From Candidatus Thorarchaeota archaeon (GTDB taxonomy: Archaea; Asgardarchaeota; Thorarchaeia; Thorarchaeales; Thorarchaeaceae), in contig SDNP01000006.1 in the NCBI GenBank assembly GCA_004524445.1, forward strand, positions 1 to 64,000: a DNA stretch of 64,000 nt, written 5' to 3'. The position numbers were made by a program, and so were the translations under genes. The notes under the pieces were generated by a model that worked only from the letters and a program-made list of their open reading frames with translations, ran no database searches and was not told the origin of the DNA. This document shows, one piece after another, positions 45,194 to 54,037 of the stretch. Each line of letters starts with the position of its first letter. The first letter of the stretch is position 1.

Positions 45194-47017
45194 ATGCAAT
45201 CGTCCAGAAGAAAACGGTATCTTGCGTTTGCGTCAATGCTGCTAATCATAGTTTCAGCCATATTGCCAACTCTTGTATTGTCACAAGAACTCGAAGCGAA
45301 TCGGAAGGTGGGACCTTATCTCGATAAGATTGTCTACAGCGTGATTCAGGAGGAGGAAGAACAGATTCTAGCGCTGCAAAATGATGAAGTTGATCTGGTC
45401 GGTGATATGATTAGCCCAGAATCTCTCAACTTGCTCAGTGAGTCAGAATACATTGAAGTTGCTGAGGTGTTGAGGAATGGTTATGGCTATCTCACTATAA
45501 ACTGCTATAAATATCCATTCAATATTACTGCCTTCCGACGAGCTTTTGCCTTTGCCCTCGACAAAGAGGCAATTTCTGATGACGCATGGGATGGGCTGTC
45601 CTATCCCCAAGATAGCGTCGTTCCACAGGTGAATCCGTTTTCAATCGAGGGTCAAATGTCCTATAACTACTACGAGGATCGTGCTGATATTGGAAATCAG
45701 TTCCTTGAAGATGCTGGTTTTCTAGATATAGATGCAGATGCGTTCAGAGAAGCTCCCGACGGAAGTAATCTAAGCGTAATCATTGAAGTTGCCGTTTCGT
45801 CTGACATAGCAATTGCTGTTGGTGAATATGCGGAAGATGCACTTCATTCTTTGAGCATTGATGCAGAATGTGTACCCACTGACTTCTACGAGTATTTCGT
45901 CCCGTGGTTGCCATGGTCTGACAATTATGATATTGTCTTCAGAGGACAGGATTTTGACAACTATGATGTGGATTGGCTGGCTTACGAATTCTGGTCAGAA
46001 AATGCATATGGGGACTATTACAACCTGCCAAGATTTCAGAATGCATCTTATGATGCTTGGAGAAGCCAATTGATTAATGGCACCACATATGATGAAGTCT
46101 ATGAAGCCGCCACTGAAATGCAGAAGATACTCTTGTATGAATGCCCTATTATCGTCTGTTATGAAAACATCTTCCTCTCGGCTTATCGAACGGACAAGCA
46201 TGAAGGCTTTGTGAATGACTTCAGCGAAGGTATTCCCTGTTTTTGGACCAATTACCGCGTACATATGAGAACAGGTCCCAATGAGCATTCCGGTGGTACT
46301 CTGCGTTGGAGTAACCCTCTTGATGTTAACTCATTCAATTTCATGGTCACCTCATCAAAATACTCTATGAATGTTCTTGAGATGCTTTATGATAGCCTGA
46401 TAAGAGTGGATAAGAACGGCAGGGACATATTATGGCTGGCTGGCTCCTACCAAATTGAAACCCATGATGACGATTCAGCAATACCCGACGGGCATAGCAG
46501 ATTTACATTCGATATCATTAAAGGGGCGACGTGGAGTGATGGCACTGTCTTGACAGCCTCGGATGTTGCGTTTTCGCTGAACTACTACCGCGACTCACCG
46601 GGAAATCCGTATGGCTTTGACTTGTCGCATATGACCGCTGCATATTCGCCTAGTACCTATTCGCTAGTAGTTGAGTTTAACACTGAATCGTACTGGCATC
46701 TGCATTCTGTTGCATACAAGCCAGTGCTTCCAATGCATATCTTTGAAGAGATTGGTCTTGAGGGTTGGAATACTTGGTCTCCGCGACCGCCAGATGATGA
46801 GATGGTTCTATCTGGCCCATTTAACGTATCTGATTACGTTGCAGGGGAATTTGTTGAGCTATCAAGGAAAACAGACTACTTCTATTCGAAAGAGGACCCA
46901 CGGGTCCAACCCTCAAGTCCTTTTGATATGCATTTCATTATGTCGAGTGTTCTGGCGCTGGCCGTTGGTGTCGGTGCCATTGGACTATATGAACTCAAAC
47001 GTCGCAGAGAATACTGA
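45194..47017 (+). CDS. Family 5 solute-binding protein with circularly permuted lobes, membrane-anchored
   Basis: 607 residues: signal peptide (1-30), then sequence of the peptide-binding protein (SBP_bac_5) type, then a C-terminal transmembrane helix (about 580-600) with KRRR. The order is reversed from the usual family. Residues about 38-360 match the second half (PYLDKIVYSV, LQNDEVDLV, FRRAFAFALDKEAI). Residues about 366-570 match the first half (GGTLRWSNPLDVNSFN, FTFDIIKGATWSDGTVLTASDVAFS). The second segment ends in VELSRKTDYFYSKEDPRV, exactly where the first begins in a normal protein. The ligand is probably an oligopeptide or similar. No permease genes are adjacent. Confidence 0.8.
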   Translation: MQSSRRKRYLAFASMLLIIVSAILPTLVLSQELEANRKVGPYLDKIVYSVIQEEEEQILALQNDEVDLVGDMISPESLNLLSESEYIEVAEVLRNGYGYLTINCYKYPFNITAFRRAFAFALDKEAISDDAWDGLSYPQDSVVPQVNPFSIEGQMSYNYYEDRADIGNQFLEDAGFLDIDADAFREAPDGSNLSVIIEVAVSSDIAIAVGEYAEDALHSLSIDAECVPTDFYEYFVPWLPWSDNYDIVFRGQDFDNYDVDWLAYEFWSENAYGDYYNLPRFQNASYDAWRSQLINGTTYDEVYEAATEMQKILLYECPIIVCYENIFLSAYRTDKHEGFVNDFSEGIPCFWTNYRVHMRTGPNEHSGGTLRWSNPLDVNSFNFMVTSSKYSMNVLEMLYDSLIRVDKNGRDILWLAGSYQIETHDDDSAIPDGHSRFTFDIIKGATWSDGTVLTASDVAFSLNYYRDSPGNPYGFDLSHMTAAYSPSTYSLVVEFNTESYWHLHSVAYKPVLPMHIFEEIGLEGWNTWSPRPPDDEMVLSGPFNVSDYVAGEFVELSRKTDYFYSKEDPRVQPSSPFDMHFIMSSVLALAVGVGAIGLYELKRRREY

Positions 47018-47153
47018 ATCTATTCTCCCTTATCGCTTACAATGACAACTTGGAGAGCAGAGTTTTGCCCCAAACACAAATATGAGCAAGTTTTCCATTC
47101 TCTTTTCAGGTTTCCGAGGTAGTTTCCCTCCAAGCATATCTAAACGAGAGAAC

Positions 47154-47162
47154 TTTATTTAT
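47154..47162 (+). promoter_or_regulatory. TATA-like box before the AbrB-like gene
   Basis: TTTATTTAT with an upstream CGAGAGA, about 75 bases before the ATG at 47236. Confidence 0.4.
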
Positions 47163-47235
47163 GAGATGCCTTACATATCAAACGCTGAAAATGCCTTGAG
47201 TATCAAGGTCATGGGGACTTCAAGCAGGTGATCAA

Positions 47236-47661
47236 ATGTCACAAAAGGAAAATTACGATGGCGCAACGGCAGGAAAGGTATTAGTTTTTGATGAAAGTGA
47301 AACGGTCAGTTTCCCTAAAAAGTTCAAAGAGGCCATGGGAACAGGTAAAGGCTTGATGGTACTCGTACATAAAGATCGTCTCATCAAGATTTTTCCGCTT
47401 GAGTCTGATAAGGTAAGCTATCTCAGTCTTGAAATCGGGAAGCTCACCAATGACTTCCTTACTAAGCTATCTCAAATATTCAAGAAATCAGGACTTGTGG
47501 ACCTGCTGTTTTCAACTGGCGTCTGTCTTAGAGGGACTCGATGTTTTTACGAATGCTATTTTGACCCAGAACAACTTGGAGTGACGGAAGATGAGCTGAA
47601 TTCCTCGTTGTCAGAACTAGCTGGAGTCAAGAAAGTCATCATGGAGAGCGTCAAGAAATAA
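47236..47661 (+). CDS. AbrB-like domain protein with a C-terminal regulatory-type domain
   Basis: 141 residues. Residues about 14-58 have the swapped-hairpin AbrB pattern (VSFPKKFKEAMGTGKGLMVLVHKDRLIKIFPL), suggesting DNA binding as a dimer. The C-terminal 75 residues (LSQIFKKSGLVDLLFSTGVC to ELAGVKKVIMESVKK) have an alpha/beta pattern like small ACT-type ligand domains. Two cysteines in RGTRCFYECYF are unexplained. Probably a transcription regulator; both domain calls are by pattern only. Confidence 0.55.
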   Translation: MSQKENYDGATAGKVLVFDESETVSFPKKFKEAMGTGKGLMVLVHKDRLIKIFPLESDKVSYLSLEIGKLTNDFLTKLSQIFKKSGLVDLLFSTGVCLRGTRCFYECYFDPEQLGVTEDELNSSLSELAGVKKVIMESVKK

Positions 47662-47766
47662 GTCCAATATAGTCCTCCAAATTGGCATATCATGATGAAC
47701 ACTGGAATTTGATTAGATAGTCCAGTTCAAAGGGGTATTGCTAACCACTCCCTTTAGTCTGATTTC

Positions 47767-48059
47767 TCACCCCTTCGCAATTTCCTCAGAAGAAGAGAAG
47801 CAGTCTGATTCAGTGAGACCCCTTCGAAGAAATACAACTCCCACAGATGACACGCCTCCCAATAGAACAAGGGCAGTTGGAATTCCCACAAAGGAGATTA
47901 CCCATCCAAACAGAGTTATTTGAGGCATCGCTAGAAGAAGTATCACTGTCGGTAGTAAGGAATATACACTGTTTCTGTTCCTATTGGGGATATCATTTCA
48001 TTTGTCTTGGGGCGATTCTACACAAGGAAGAGTCCACCAATGGCAATAATCCGAATATT
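47767..48059 (-). pseudogene. C-terminal fragment of an MFS transporter related to the one at 18286
   Basis: On the minus strand, DIPNRNRNSVYSLLP, ending near residue pattern AMPQITLFGWVISF and VGVVFLRRGL, aligns with the C-terminus of the transporter at 18286-19743 (VIPNKIRNSLYSLSP, IAIPQIAFFGWLIP, VGVVMIKRGL). It ends at a TGA (47767-47769). Upstream the reading frame is broken by a TAG and by a frameshift near 48000, and similarity fades near 48060. A dead paralogue of which only the last two helices are recognisable. Confidence 0.7.
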
Positions 48060-48148
48060 ATCTGATCGCTGTTTGGAAATTGACATTCGCATAGAATGGA
48101 TTATATCACCGAAATGCAGGACGGTTTCTTGGGACATAGGTGCTTGCG

Positions 48149-48817
48149 ATGCAGGATTTGTATCAGTTCATAATCGACTTGATTCTGCTGGGATACCTAG
48201 GTCTATTCGTTGCCTGCTTCATCAGCAATATGGTCCCGTTTGTTTCGCCTTCAAATATGGTCCTCGCAGGTGTTGCTTCACTTTTGCTGCCAGCTTTGGG
48301 TTGGGTCCAGATTGGAATCATTGTGGCTATCGCAGCCACTCTTGCGAAGTTCATTCATTACTATGTAATTCGGACCTCAAGAGTTGTAATCTCTGAGGAA
48401 CGGCTTGAATCGATTGACCGAGAGAGAGAACGAGTAGAAAAGTGGGGCGGGCTGGCACTATTCATTGCTGCCGCATCTCCCATTCCGGATGACGCCATCA
48501 TCATATACACCGCCCTCACAAATTATAGCATTCCGAAATTCAACGTGAGTTATTTTGTGGGCAAGGCTTCTGTAACAGTAGCTGGAGCACTAATTGGGTA
48601 TACCGTCGGTGGGCTATTTGAGTCGGCTCCTATCGTGATAGCCTCTATTGCCTTTGCAGCACTTTTAACAGGCCTTCTTTTCAATAGGAGAAGAGGGGAC
48701 GAAGAATCGGAAATCGTAGAAGATGCCATGGAAGAGCACTTTCTTGATAATGAGGATGATGACTCCTCCAAGGAGGATGAAATTCAACCCGATGATACTC
48801 CAAGTGGTCCTTCGTAA
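48149..48817 (+). CDS. DedA/VTT-like membrane protein with an acidic tail
   Basis: 222 residues. Several transmembrane helices include FISNMVPFVSPSNMVLAG and AASPIPDDAIIIYTALTNYSIPKFNVSYFVGK, the two halves of the VTT/DedA pattern. Proteins of this type act as lipid scramblases or transporters for carrier lipids. The last 45 residues are highly acidic and cytoplasmic. ATG 48149 has AGGTG about 7 bases before it. The CpXC-type gene follows 48 bases after the stop. Confidence 0.75.
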   Translation: MQDLYQFIIDLILLGYLGLFVACFISNMVPFVSPSNMVLAGVASLLLPALGWVQIGIIVAIAATLAKFIHYYVIRTSRVVISEERLESIDRERERVEKWGGLALFIAAASPIPDDAIIIYTALTNYSIPKFNVSYFVGKASVTVAGALIGYTVGGLFESAPIVIASIAFAALLTGLLFNRRRGDEESEIVEDAMEEHFLDNEDDDSSKEDEIQPDDTPSGPS

Positions 48818-48865
48818 GTCTTAAGTGGTTCAGATGGAGGAGCTTCTTGTCAAGGTGAAAATCCT

Positions 48866-49261
48866 ATGCCCGGGACTAGCACGACTGAAGTAGATTGCGT
48901 AAAATGCCAGACCACGTATGAGGCTGATGTAATAGAGCACATCGACCTCTCAGAAGAACGCGACATGATTCGGGCACTAAGAACGGGCAAAGTGAATCGA
49001 GTCCAATGTCCAAAATGCAGAAAGGTCATGTATTTGGACCGAAGTGTGGTTATTAACTTTGAGCCAGACAACTTGATTGTGGTGTACGATCCAAATGCAA
49101 CATCACCACGCGCGAAGAGTCAATTTGAGGAAGAATTCAGGAATGTCACCTCATTTGATGAAAACCTCTCCGAAGTTGCTGAAGACACTGACTTCAGAGT
49201 AATTTCTGATTTGGATGAACTCAAGCAGTTGCTGAAGGAGTACAAGAAAACCTATCTATAG
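48866..49261 (+). CDS. CpXC-domain protein
   Basis: 131 residues. Two Cys pairs (CVKC at 11-14 and CPKC about 36 residues later) with the intervening EADVIEHIDLSEERDMIRALRTGKVN fit the CpXC zinc-binding domain. The C-terminal half is acidic and helical. The function of the family is unknown. The 3' end overlaps the convergent inositol-phosphate synthase gene by 6 bases. Confidence 0.7.
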   Translation: MPGTSTTEVDCVKCQTTYEADVIEHIDLSEERDMIRALRTGKVNRVQCPKCRKVMYLDRSVVINFEPDNLIVVYDPNATSPRAKSQFEEEFRNVTSFDENLSEVAEDTDFRVISDLDELKQLLKEYKKTYL

Positions 49262-50323
49262 TTCTCTTTTTCCAAGCAAGAACTCCTCTACCCATCGTTC
49301 GGCTCTGTACATCTTGGTTGGTTTGGGTGGCATCTTGAAACCATATGCTGAAATCGATTCAAGTGCTCCTCCGATTCCTCTATTCAGCGCTAATTTTGTA
49401 CCTCTGATAGCGTCGAAAAGTATGGGACCCGCATTAGGGCCATCTGTCACTTCCATCCTAATGTCTATCTTGATGGGTGCTCCACCAAATTGACGACCAT
49501 GAATATAGAAGTATGAGTCACGAGAGTTGTCCATAAACGGAACAAAATCTGATGAACCAGCCACAATTGGTGCATCATACGGAACGTCTTGACCCACTGC
49601 GGAGCTTTTTACTCCCCGTTTTCGCATGCGGCCTCGATAGTGTGAGTCTAGAGACTCAGCACCTCCTCCTACGTCTAGCTGGTAGCTTTCATCGATCTTG
49701 ACGCCTCTTGATACGAGTAACTGCATCAGGTTCCTATGAAGTACCGTTGAGCCAAGCTGGTCCTGAATGTCGTCTCCAACAAGAGGTATGCGTTTGTCTT
49801 TGAATTTCCTGTCCCATTCCGGATCTGAGGCTATGGATATCGGTGTACCGTTGATGAATGCACAACCAGCATCGAGTGCTGCCTGAGCATAGAATTTCGT
49901 CGCCTTTTCTGCAGAGCCAGGTATAAGACAAATCACCATGTCCGCTCTGCTGTCGCGCAATACATCGACTACATCTGCTTCTTTAGCATCAGAAACATTT
50001 GCGAGCGCCTTGAGGTTCTTGTCTACTCCGTCTAGCTCTCTTCCTCGATGAACTTTGACGCCCGTTTTCTCTATCTTGGCAAATTTCATGACATTATTTG
50101 GCTCTGCGAAAATAGCTTCTGCCAGGTCTGCCCCTACTTTTCCTTCAACCACATCAACAGCCGCAACAAAATCAATGTCTCTCACATGGTATCCCGCAAA
50201 GTCTGGATGATCCAATCCAATAATCTCGTCACTTGCTCTTGCGTCCCTATAATACTCTACACCTTGCACCAATGCGCTGGCACAATTACCGATGCCAACT
50301 AATGCTACTTTTATGTCACTCAT
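49256..50323 (-). CDS. ino1: Inositol-1-phosphate (myo-inositol-3-phosphate) synthase
   Basis: 355 residues, archaeal length. It converts glucose-6-phosphate to inositol phosphate with NAD. Motifs are VALVGIGNCASALVQGVEYY (NAD-binding), VICLIPGSAEKATKFYAQAALDAGCAFINGTP, GDDIQDQLGSTVLHRNL and the C-terminal MEVTDGPNAGPILFDAIRG. Inositol phosphate feeds archaeal phosphoinositol lipids or compatible solutes. The ATG at 50323 begins the conserved core after GGATG; an in-frame start at 50374 would add 17 residues. Confidence 0.95.
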   Translation of the reverse strand: MSDIKVALVGIGNCASALVQGVEYYRDARASDEIIGLDHPDFAGYHVRDIDFVAAVDVVEGKVGADLAEAIFAEPNNVMKFAKIEKTGVKVHRGRELDGVDKNLKALANVSDAKEADVVDVLRDSRADMVICLIPGSAEKATKFYAQAALDAGCAFINGTPISIASDPEWDRKFKDKRIPLVGDDIQDQLGSTVLHRNLMQLLVSRGVKIDESYQLDVGGGAESLDSHYRGRMRKRGVKSSAVGQDVPYDAPIVAGSSDFVPFMDNSRDSYFYIHGRQFGGAPIKIDIRMEVTDGPNAGPILFDAIRGTKLALNRGIGGALESISAYGFKMPPKPTKMYRAERWVEEFLLGKREL

Positions 50324-50426
50324 ATCGAAAACATCCAACTTGCCTTTCCTAAGCCATTGAGAATATTTTACCATTATAAACTTTTATGGACATAGAATAG
50401 TATGAGCTCAATGCTCTTGTGGCAGT

Positions 50427-50436
50427 AAATTTAATT
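50427..50436 (+). promoter_or_regulatory. TATA-like box of the putative structured RNA
   Basis: AAATTTAATT is centred about 26 bases before 50457, where the RNA's closing stem begins. This is the normal archaeal TATA-to-start distance. Confidence 0.5.
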
Positions 50437-50456
50437 GCCTTGGCGCGAAATAATAT

Positions 50457-50690
50457 GGTGGACGACAGATTGACATTCGTGCTCCAAGTTGTAATCCCCA
50501 GGCGGTGGGATTGCTCTACTGTCAATCGGCACCTATAGGAATGTCCAGATCATTGGAGGTTCCTGCCGAAGAGGATGGTGTTCACATTGACGGGCGAGGA
50601 GCTGTTCATGTTCATCAAAAGGGGTGGACCTCAGCCTTTCGGGCGTGAGAAAAAAAAATTGGGTGGTGTCGATCGTCGTCCACCTTTTCT
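50457..50690 (+). ncRNA. Putative structured non-coding RNA of about 230 bases, unassigned
   Basis: GGTGGACGAC (50457-50466) is a perfect complement of GTCGTCCACC (50675-50684), a 10-bp closing stem. It can be extended by GATTGACA/TGTCGATC with one wobble. Inside are several hairpins: GATTGACA/TGTCAATC (50468-50475, 50520-50527) enclosing AATCCC/GGGATT, then AGGAA/TTCCT with TCCA/TGGA (50537-50564), and CTCAGCC/GGGCGTGAG (50630-50649). TTTTCTT follows the closing stem and a TATA-like box precedes it. I could not match it to tRNA, 5S, SRP RNA or RNase P RNA: the SRP GGAAGG-type and RNase P ACAGAA-type cores were not seen. An 80-codon open frame crossing its end has no support. Confidence 0.55.
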
Positions 50691-50930
50691 TCCGATTCTC
50701 CATCTATTAGAAGTTCTAAAAGAATACATGCGATTTTTCCTAAATCGAATTGTCGAGCAATCAAGATCATGTTCATTCTTTTTTACAAGTAAAATCGCCG
50801 TTCAACTAGCATAGCATTCTTATGGCAATAGAAAACGACATTTGCATACAGCAGATTCAGGCTGCTCTTAGGATTCAAAAGAACCCTCATCAAAAGCACC
50901 CAATAATCTCCATGCCAAGAAGTGATCAAG

Positions 50931-51332
50931 ATGAAAACAGACTACGACCCGATTGAGATGGAGATTGCGGAACTAAAACCAAGAATGAAGCGTCTCAAGG
51001 TGACATTCAAGGTACTCGAAAAAAGCAATCCTCGAGAAGTCACAATAAAGCGCGATGATTCCAATCACCAGATCGCTGATGCGGTTGTTGCAGATGAAAC
51101 AGGCTCTGTTGTTATGCCTCTCTGGGACAAAATGATAGATGAGATAGAGGTAGGTCGCACCTACACACTGAGTAACGGATATACTGGCACGTTTCGAGGG
51201 AGTCTTCGGCTCAACATTGGCAAGTACGGGAAAATCACGGATGCAGAAGAAGAGATTGACGGAGTTAATCTAGAAAATGATGTATCAGAATTAGCAGAAA
51301 AACCACATTACTACCGTGGAAAGGGTACATAA
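50931..51332 (+). CDS. Single OB-fold single-strand DNA-binding protein (SOSS-B/RPA-like)
   Basis: 133 residues. An opening helix-strand (IAELKPRMKRLKVTFKVLEK) leads to the OB-fold hallmark IADAVVADETGSVVMPLWDK, then VGRTYTLSNGYTGTFRGSLRLNIGKYGKI. These are the strands of the single-OB SSB/RPA family found in many archaea and in human SOSS-B. It should bind single-stranded DNA in repair and replication. The tail is short and acidic then basic. ATG 50931 is preferred over a GTG 9 bases earlier. It lies downstream of the putative RNA gene and convergent with the iron-sulfur protein gene. Confidence 0.85.
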   Translation: MKTDYDPIEMEIAELKPRMKRLKVTFKVLEKSNPREVTIKRDDSNHQIADAVVADETGSVVMPLWDKMIDEIEVGRTYTLSNGYTGTFRGSLRLNIGKYGKITDAEEEIDGVNLENDVSELAEKPHYYRGKGT

Positions 51333-51342
51333 TATGAAATCC

Positions 51343-52506
51343 CTACTCAAGGGCTCTCGCGAGCAAATCAACAACATCTACTACATCGATGTTACTCCCA
51401 ATGAGCTCTGTACCCGCTTTGAGATTGTGTTCACAAAATGGACAAGCTGAAACAATCTTCTCGGCACCAGTGTCTTCCGCATCTCTTACTCGTGCAGAAC
51501 CTATCTTCTTGGCAGTATCCGAATCAAAAGAACGTAATCCTCCACCAGCTCCACAGCATATGGCAGTATTCCTATTCGTTTCCATCTCAACAAGCTCAAT
51601 GCCTGGAATTGATTCCAGAACATGTCGCGGGCTGTCGTATATTCCCATCTCTCGACCTATATGACACGGGTCGTGATATGTTAACCTTGTTGGACTGCTC
51701 AGAGGTTTGGGTTCTATCTTGCCATTTCGAATCAGTTCATCAGCATACTCAACAATATGGAGCACCTCCGGTAACTCAATGCCAAATCGCTCTGGATAGT
51801 CCATTCTAAGAGTCTTTAGACAACCCGCACAGGACACAACTACCTTCTTGGCACCGGTGGAGCGAATAGCATCTTCTAGCCTCTTTGCCATAGTTTCAGC
51901 TTCATTTACCTTTCCAGTTCTCAACATAACTGAGCCGCAACAGGGTTCATCGCGCAGGACTGCAAACTCACCGGGCGCAGCATTTAGAATTTTGGCTGCG
52001 TCAATGGCTATTTTAGGGATACGCATACCTGCTGTACAGCCAACATAGTAGAGGACATCAGCCTGTTCTGCAACATCAAAACCTAAGGCTTGCAACCATT
52101 CCATCTTTTCCAGATTATCATCTGAGTAGGGGTTGCCCACTCGAGTGATTCTCTCGGCGATGGAATCCCGGACCTCGTTTGGAATCTCATTTAGGACCTC
52201 ACGTACTTGCTCCAGTGCCTGAGCCGGATGGAATTCAGCGGGGCAAATCTGGTTACAATTTCCACATAAGGTACATTGGTAGAGTGAACTGGCATTCTCC
52301 TCGGTTTTCTCAAGAGTACCGTCTAGGAGGGCTAATGCAACCTGTATCTTCCCTCTCATGAAGGAGGTTTCAAAGCCACTAGTATGCTTCCATACGGGGC
52401 AAATTCCGTCGAAGCCCTTTGCTGCATAGACGGCATCTCTGCAGATTCCACAGCGTCGACATTGGAGGAGTTCTTCTCTGAGAAATTCTAGGTCTATATC
52501 AGCCAT
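51343..52506 (-). CDS. CCG-domain iron-sulfur protein (GlcF/HdrD-like)
   Basis: 387 residues. Two [4Fe-4S] motifs in the N-terminal third (CRRCGICRDAV...GICP and CTLCGNCNQICP) are followed by two CCG domains (CC at EPCCGSVM and at AICCGAGGG, with partner cysteines in SCAGC and ACPFC). This is the electron-accepting partner of GlcD-type flavoproteins, or the HdrD-type heterodisulfide site. Its genomic partner here is a pair of FAD-linked oxidases directly upstream in the operon. ATG 52506 is the likely start; in-frame codons further upstream lack similarity. Confidence 0.9.
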   Translation of the reverse strand: MADIDLEFLREELLQCRRCGICRDAVYAAKGFDGICPVWKHTSGFETSFMRGKIQVALALLDGTLEKTEENASSLYQCTLCGNCNQICPAEFHPAQALEQVREVLNEIPNEVRDSIAERITRVGNPYSDDNLEKMEWLQALGFDVAEQADVLYYVGCTAGMRIPKIAIDAAKILNAAPGEFAVLRDEPCCGSVMLRTGKVNEAETMAKRLEDAIRSTGAKKVVVSCAGCLKTLRMDYPERFGIELPEVLHIVEYADELIRNGKIEPKPLSSPTRLTYHDPCHIGREMGIYDSPRHVLESIPGIELVEMETNRNTAICCGAGGGLRSFDSDTAKKIGSARVRDAEDTGAEKIVSACPFCEHNLKAGTELIGSNIDVVDVVDLLARALE

Positions 52507-52606
52507 GTCAGATTCCTTCATGCACGCAGAGGTAATGTCGGCGTGAGATTTTTGGTTTATGGACTTTTTCATCCACCTTGTTCCCTAGTTCTTTCGTCCT
52601 ACCCAT

Positions 52607-54013
52607 TCATACGCCCCCCAATACGCCAGGGTTCATAATGCCATTAGGATCAATGGTTTCCTTTATTATGCGAATCAATTTGAGATAATCTTCCATCCCC
52701 TCTACTCCCTCAACCCAATATGATGCCAACTTGAAGGGCACAGCTCCTGTCTTGAAGATTCGCTGTGCTAGATCTCGGTGGGCGGTGACTACCTTTTCTT
52801 CCTCTTCTTGGTCTACTGGGTCCCAGTAGAGGTGTGGATACATGTTAACAGAAGTATGCCCCGTAGCAAAGCCTGCTGTGTGTCCAAGGAAACCATATTG
52901 ATCCATCACAGCCCATATCTCCTCAACAGATCTGTGCCAGTTTGACGGGGTCTGATGATGGTATAACGTCCGCCACCAGAAGCCGTGAGCATAACAAGAA
53001 CGTGCAAAGGACCACATCCGATCCTCCCATTCACCCTGAGGGAGTTCAGAAATCCCTATCACATGCCCATCGAGGGATTTGCATATCTCCTGAGTCGTTT
53101 GCACATCGCTATCCAGCAGCTCTTGCCTCACACGACCAATGATAAGAGAAATAGTGTATGGAGGCCATTCATGTTCAGGTATGCCATATTCCTGACCTAG
53201 CATATCCATGAAGAATTGTAGAATACGCCCTTCGTAGAGGGACATGAACAATGTTTTGACATCATTGTGTTTCAGTTGCCCAACAAATTTCTGCGCATCT
53301 TCTCGTTTTGTGAATCCATATGTCTGATAATATAGGTGCCTCATCTTCTTGTAGGTCTTAACAGAAACCGCTGTGATAATACCCAAGCTGCCAAGCGATC
53401 CGATAAAGAGACCAGTTATATCAGGACCGAAGGCATACCTCAAGAATGGTCCTGGTGCATGAGGATTAGCTTCACTTCCAGTTTGAATAACCTCGCCATT
53501 CGGTAAGACCACTTCGAGCCCTACAACCATCTCAGCAATGGAACCATAGGCACTCGATCCCGGCCCGGCTCCGTTGACCGCCACATTTCCCGCAATAGTA
53601 CAGCTCAATGCAGACTCAGGATAGACTGGTAACCAGAGGCCTCTCTCACCAAGAGCTTTGTCGAGCATGCCAAATGTTACTCCTGCACCAACACGGACAG
53701 TTCTAAGGTCTTCAAAGATTTCAATCTCACGAAGGCGAAGCATGTCGATCACCAGTCCATGCTCTTTGGGTAATGCCTCTGCTTGGAGACTTGATCCGCC
53801 TGATCTTGGAGTCACAAGAATGGCATGTTTGTTTGCCAGTTTCAGGATTTCGGCGACTTCTGTGGCATTAGCAGGTCTTACGACAGCTCCTGGTCTTATT
53901 GAGTTAACTCCCATGGATGCGGTTGAAGAATATGCTAGCAAAACATCATTTCTGGTTGAAACGTATTCTTCTCCAACGATTTCGATTAGGTTCCCGATGA
54001 CCTCATCATCCAT
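52607..54013 (-). CDS. FAD-linked oxidase (GlcD/D-lactate dehydrogenase family), copy 1
   Basis: 468 residues, VAO/GlcD family. FAD-binding segments are VRPANATEVAEILKLANKH, TPRSGGSSLQ, LRTVRVGAGVTFGMLD and CTIAGNVAVNGAGPGS. The C-terminal substrate domain ends with the conserved IKETIDPNGIMNPG. It oxidises a 2-hydroxyacid such as glycolate or D-lactate and passes electrons to the iron-sulfur protein encoded next. It is highly similar along its whole length to the gene just upstream, so the pair arose by tandem duplication. Confidence 0.92.
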   Translation of the reverse strand: MDDEVIGNLIEIVGEEYVSTRNDVLLAYSSTASMGVNSIRPGAVVRPANATEVAEILKLANKHAILVTPRSGGSSLQAEALPKEHGLVIDMLRLREIEIFEDLRTVRVGAGVTFGMLDKALGERGLWLPVYPESALSCTIAGNVAVNGAGPGSSAYGSIAEMVVGLEVVLPNGEVIQTGSEANPHAPGPFLRYAFGPDITGLFIGSLGSLGIITAVSVKTYKKMRHLYYQTYGFTKREDAQKFVGQLKHNDVKTLFMSLYEGRILQFFMDMLGQEYGIPEHEWPPYTISLIIGRVRQELLDSDVQTTQEICKSLDGHVIGISELPQGEWEDRMWSFARSCYAHGFWWRTLYHHQTPSNWHRSVEEIWAVMDQYGFLGHTAGFATGHTSVNMYPHLYWDPVDQEEEEKVVTAHRDLAQRIFKTGAVPFKLASYWVEGVEGMEDYLKLIRIIKETIDPNGIMNPGVLGGV

Positions 54014-54037
54014 TCATAACGACCTCAGATGTTTGAA

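Noticed and set aside
50457-50690. Identity as SRP RNA or RNase P RNA
   Set aside because: The size and closing stem fit, but I could not find the SRP GGAAGG/AGCAGCC core or the RNase P GAGGAAAGTCC and ACAGAA cores. A covariance-model search would decide.
50575-50814. 80-codon plus-strand open frame
   Set aside because: It crosses the 3' stem and T-run of the structured RNA candidate, has no recognisable domain and runs into A/T-rich sequence.
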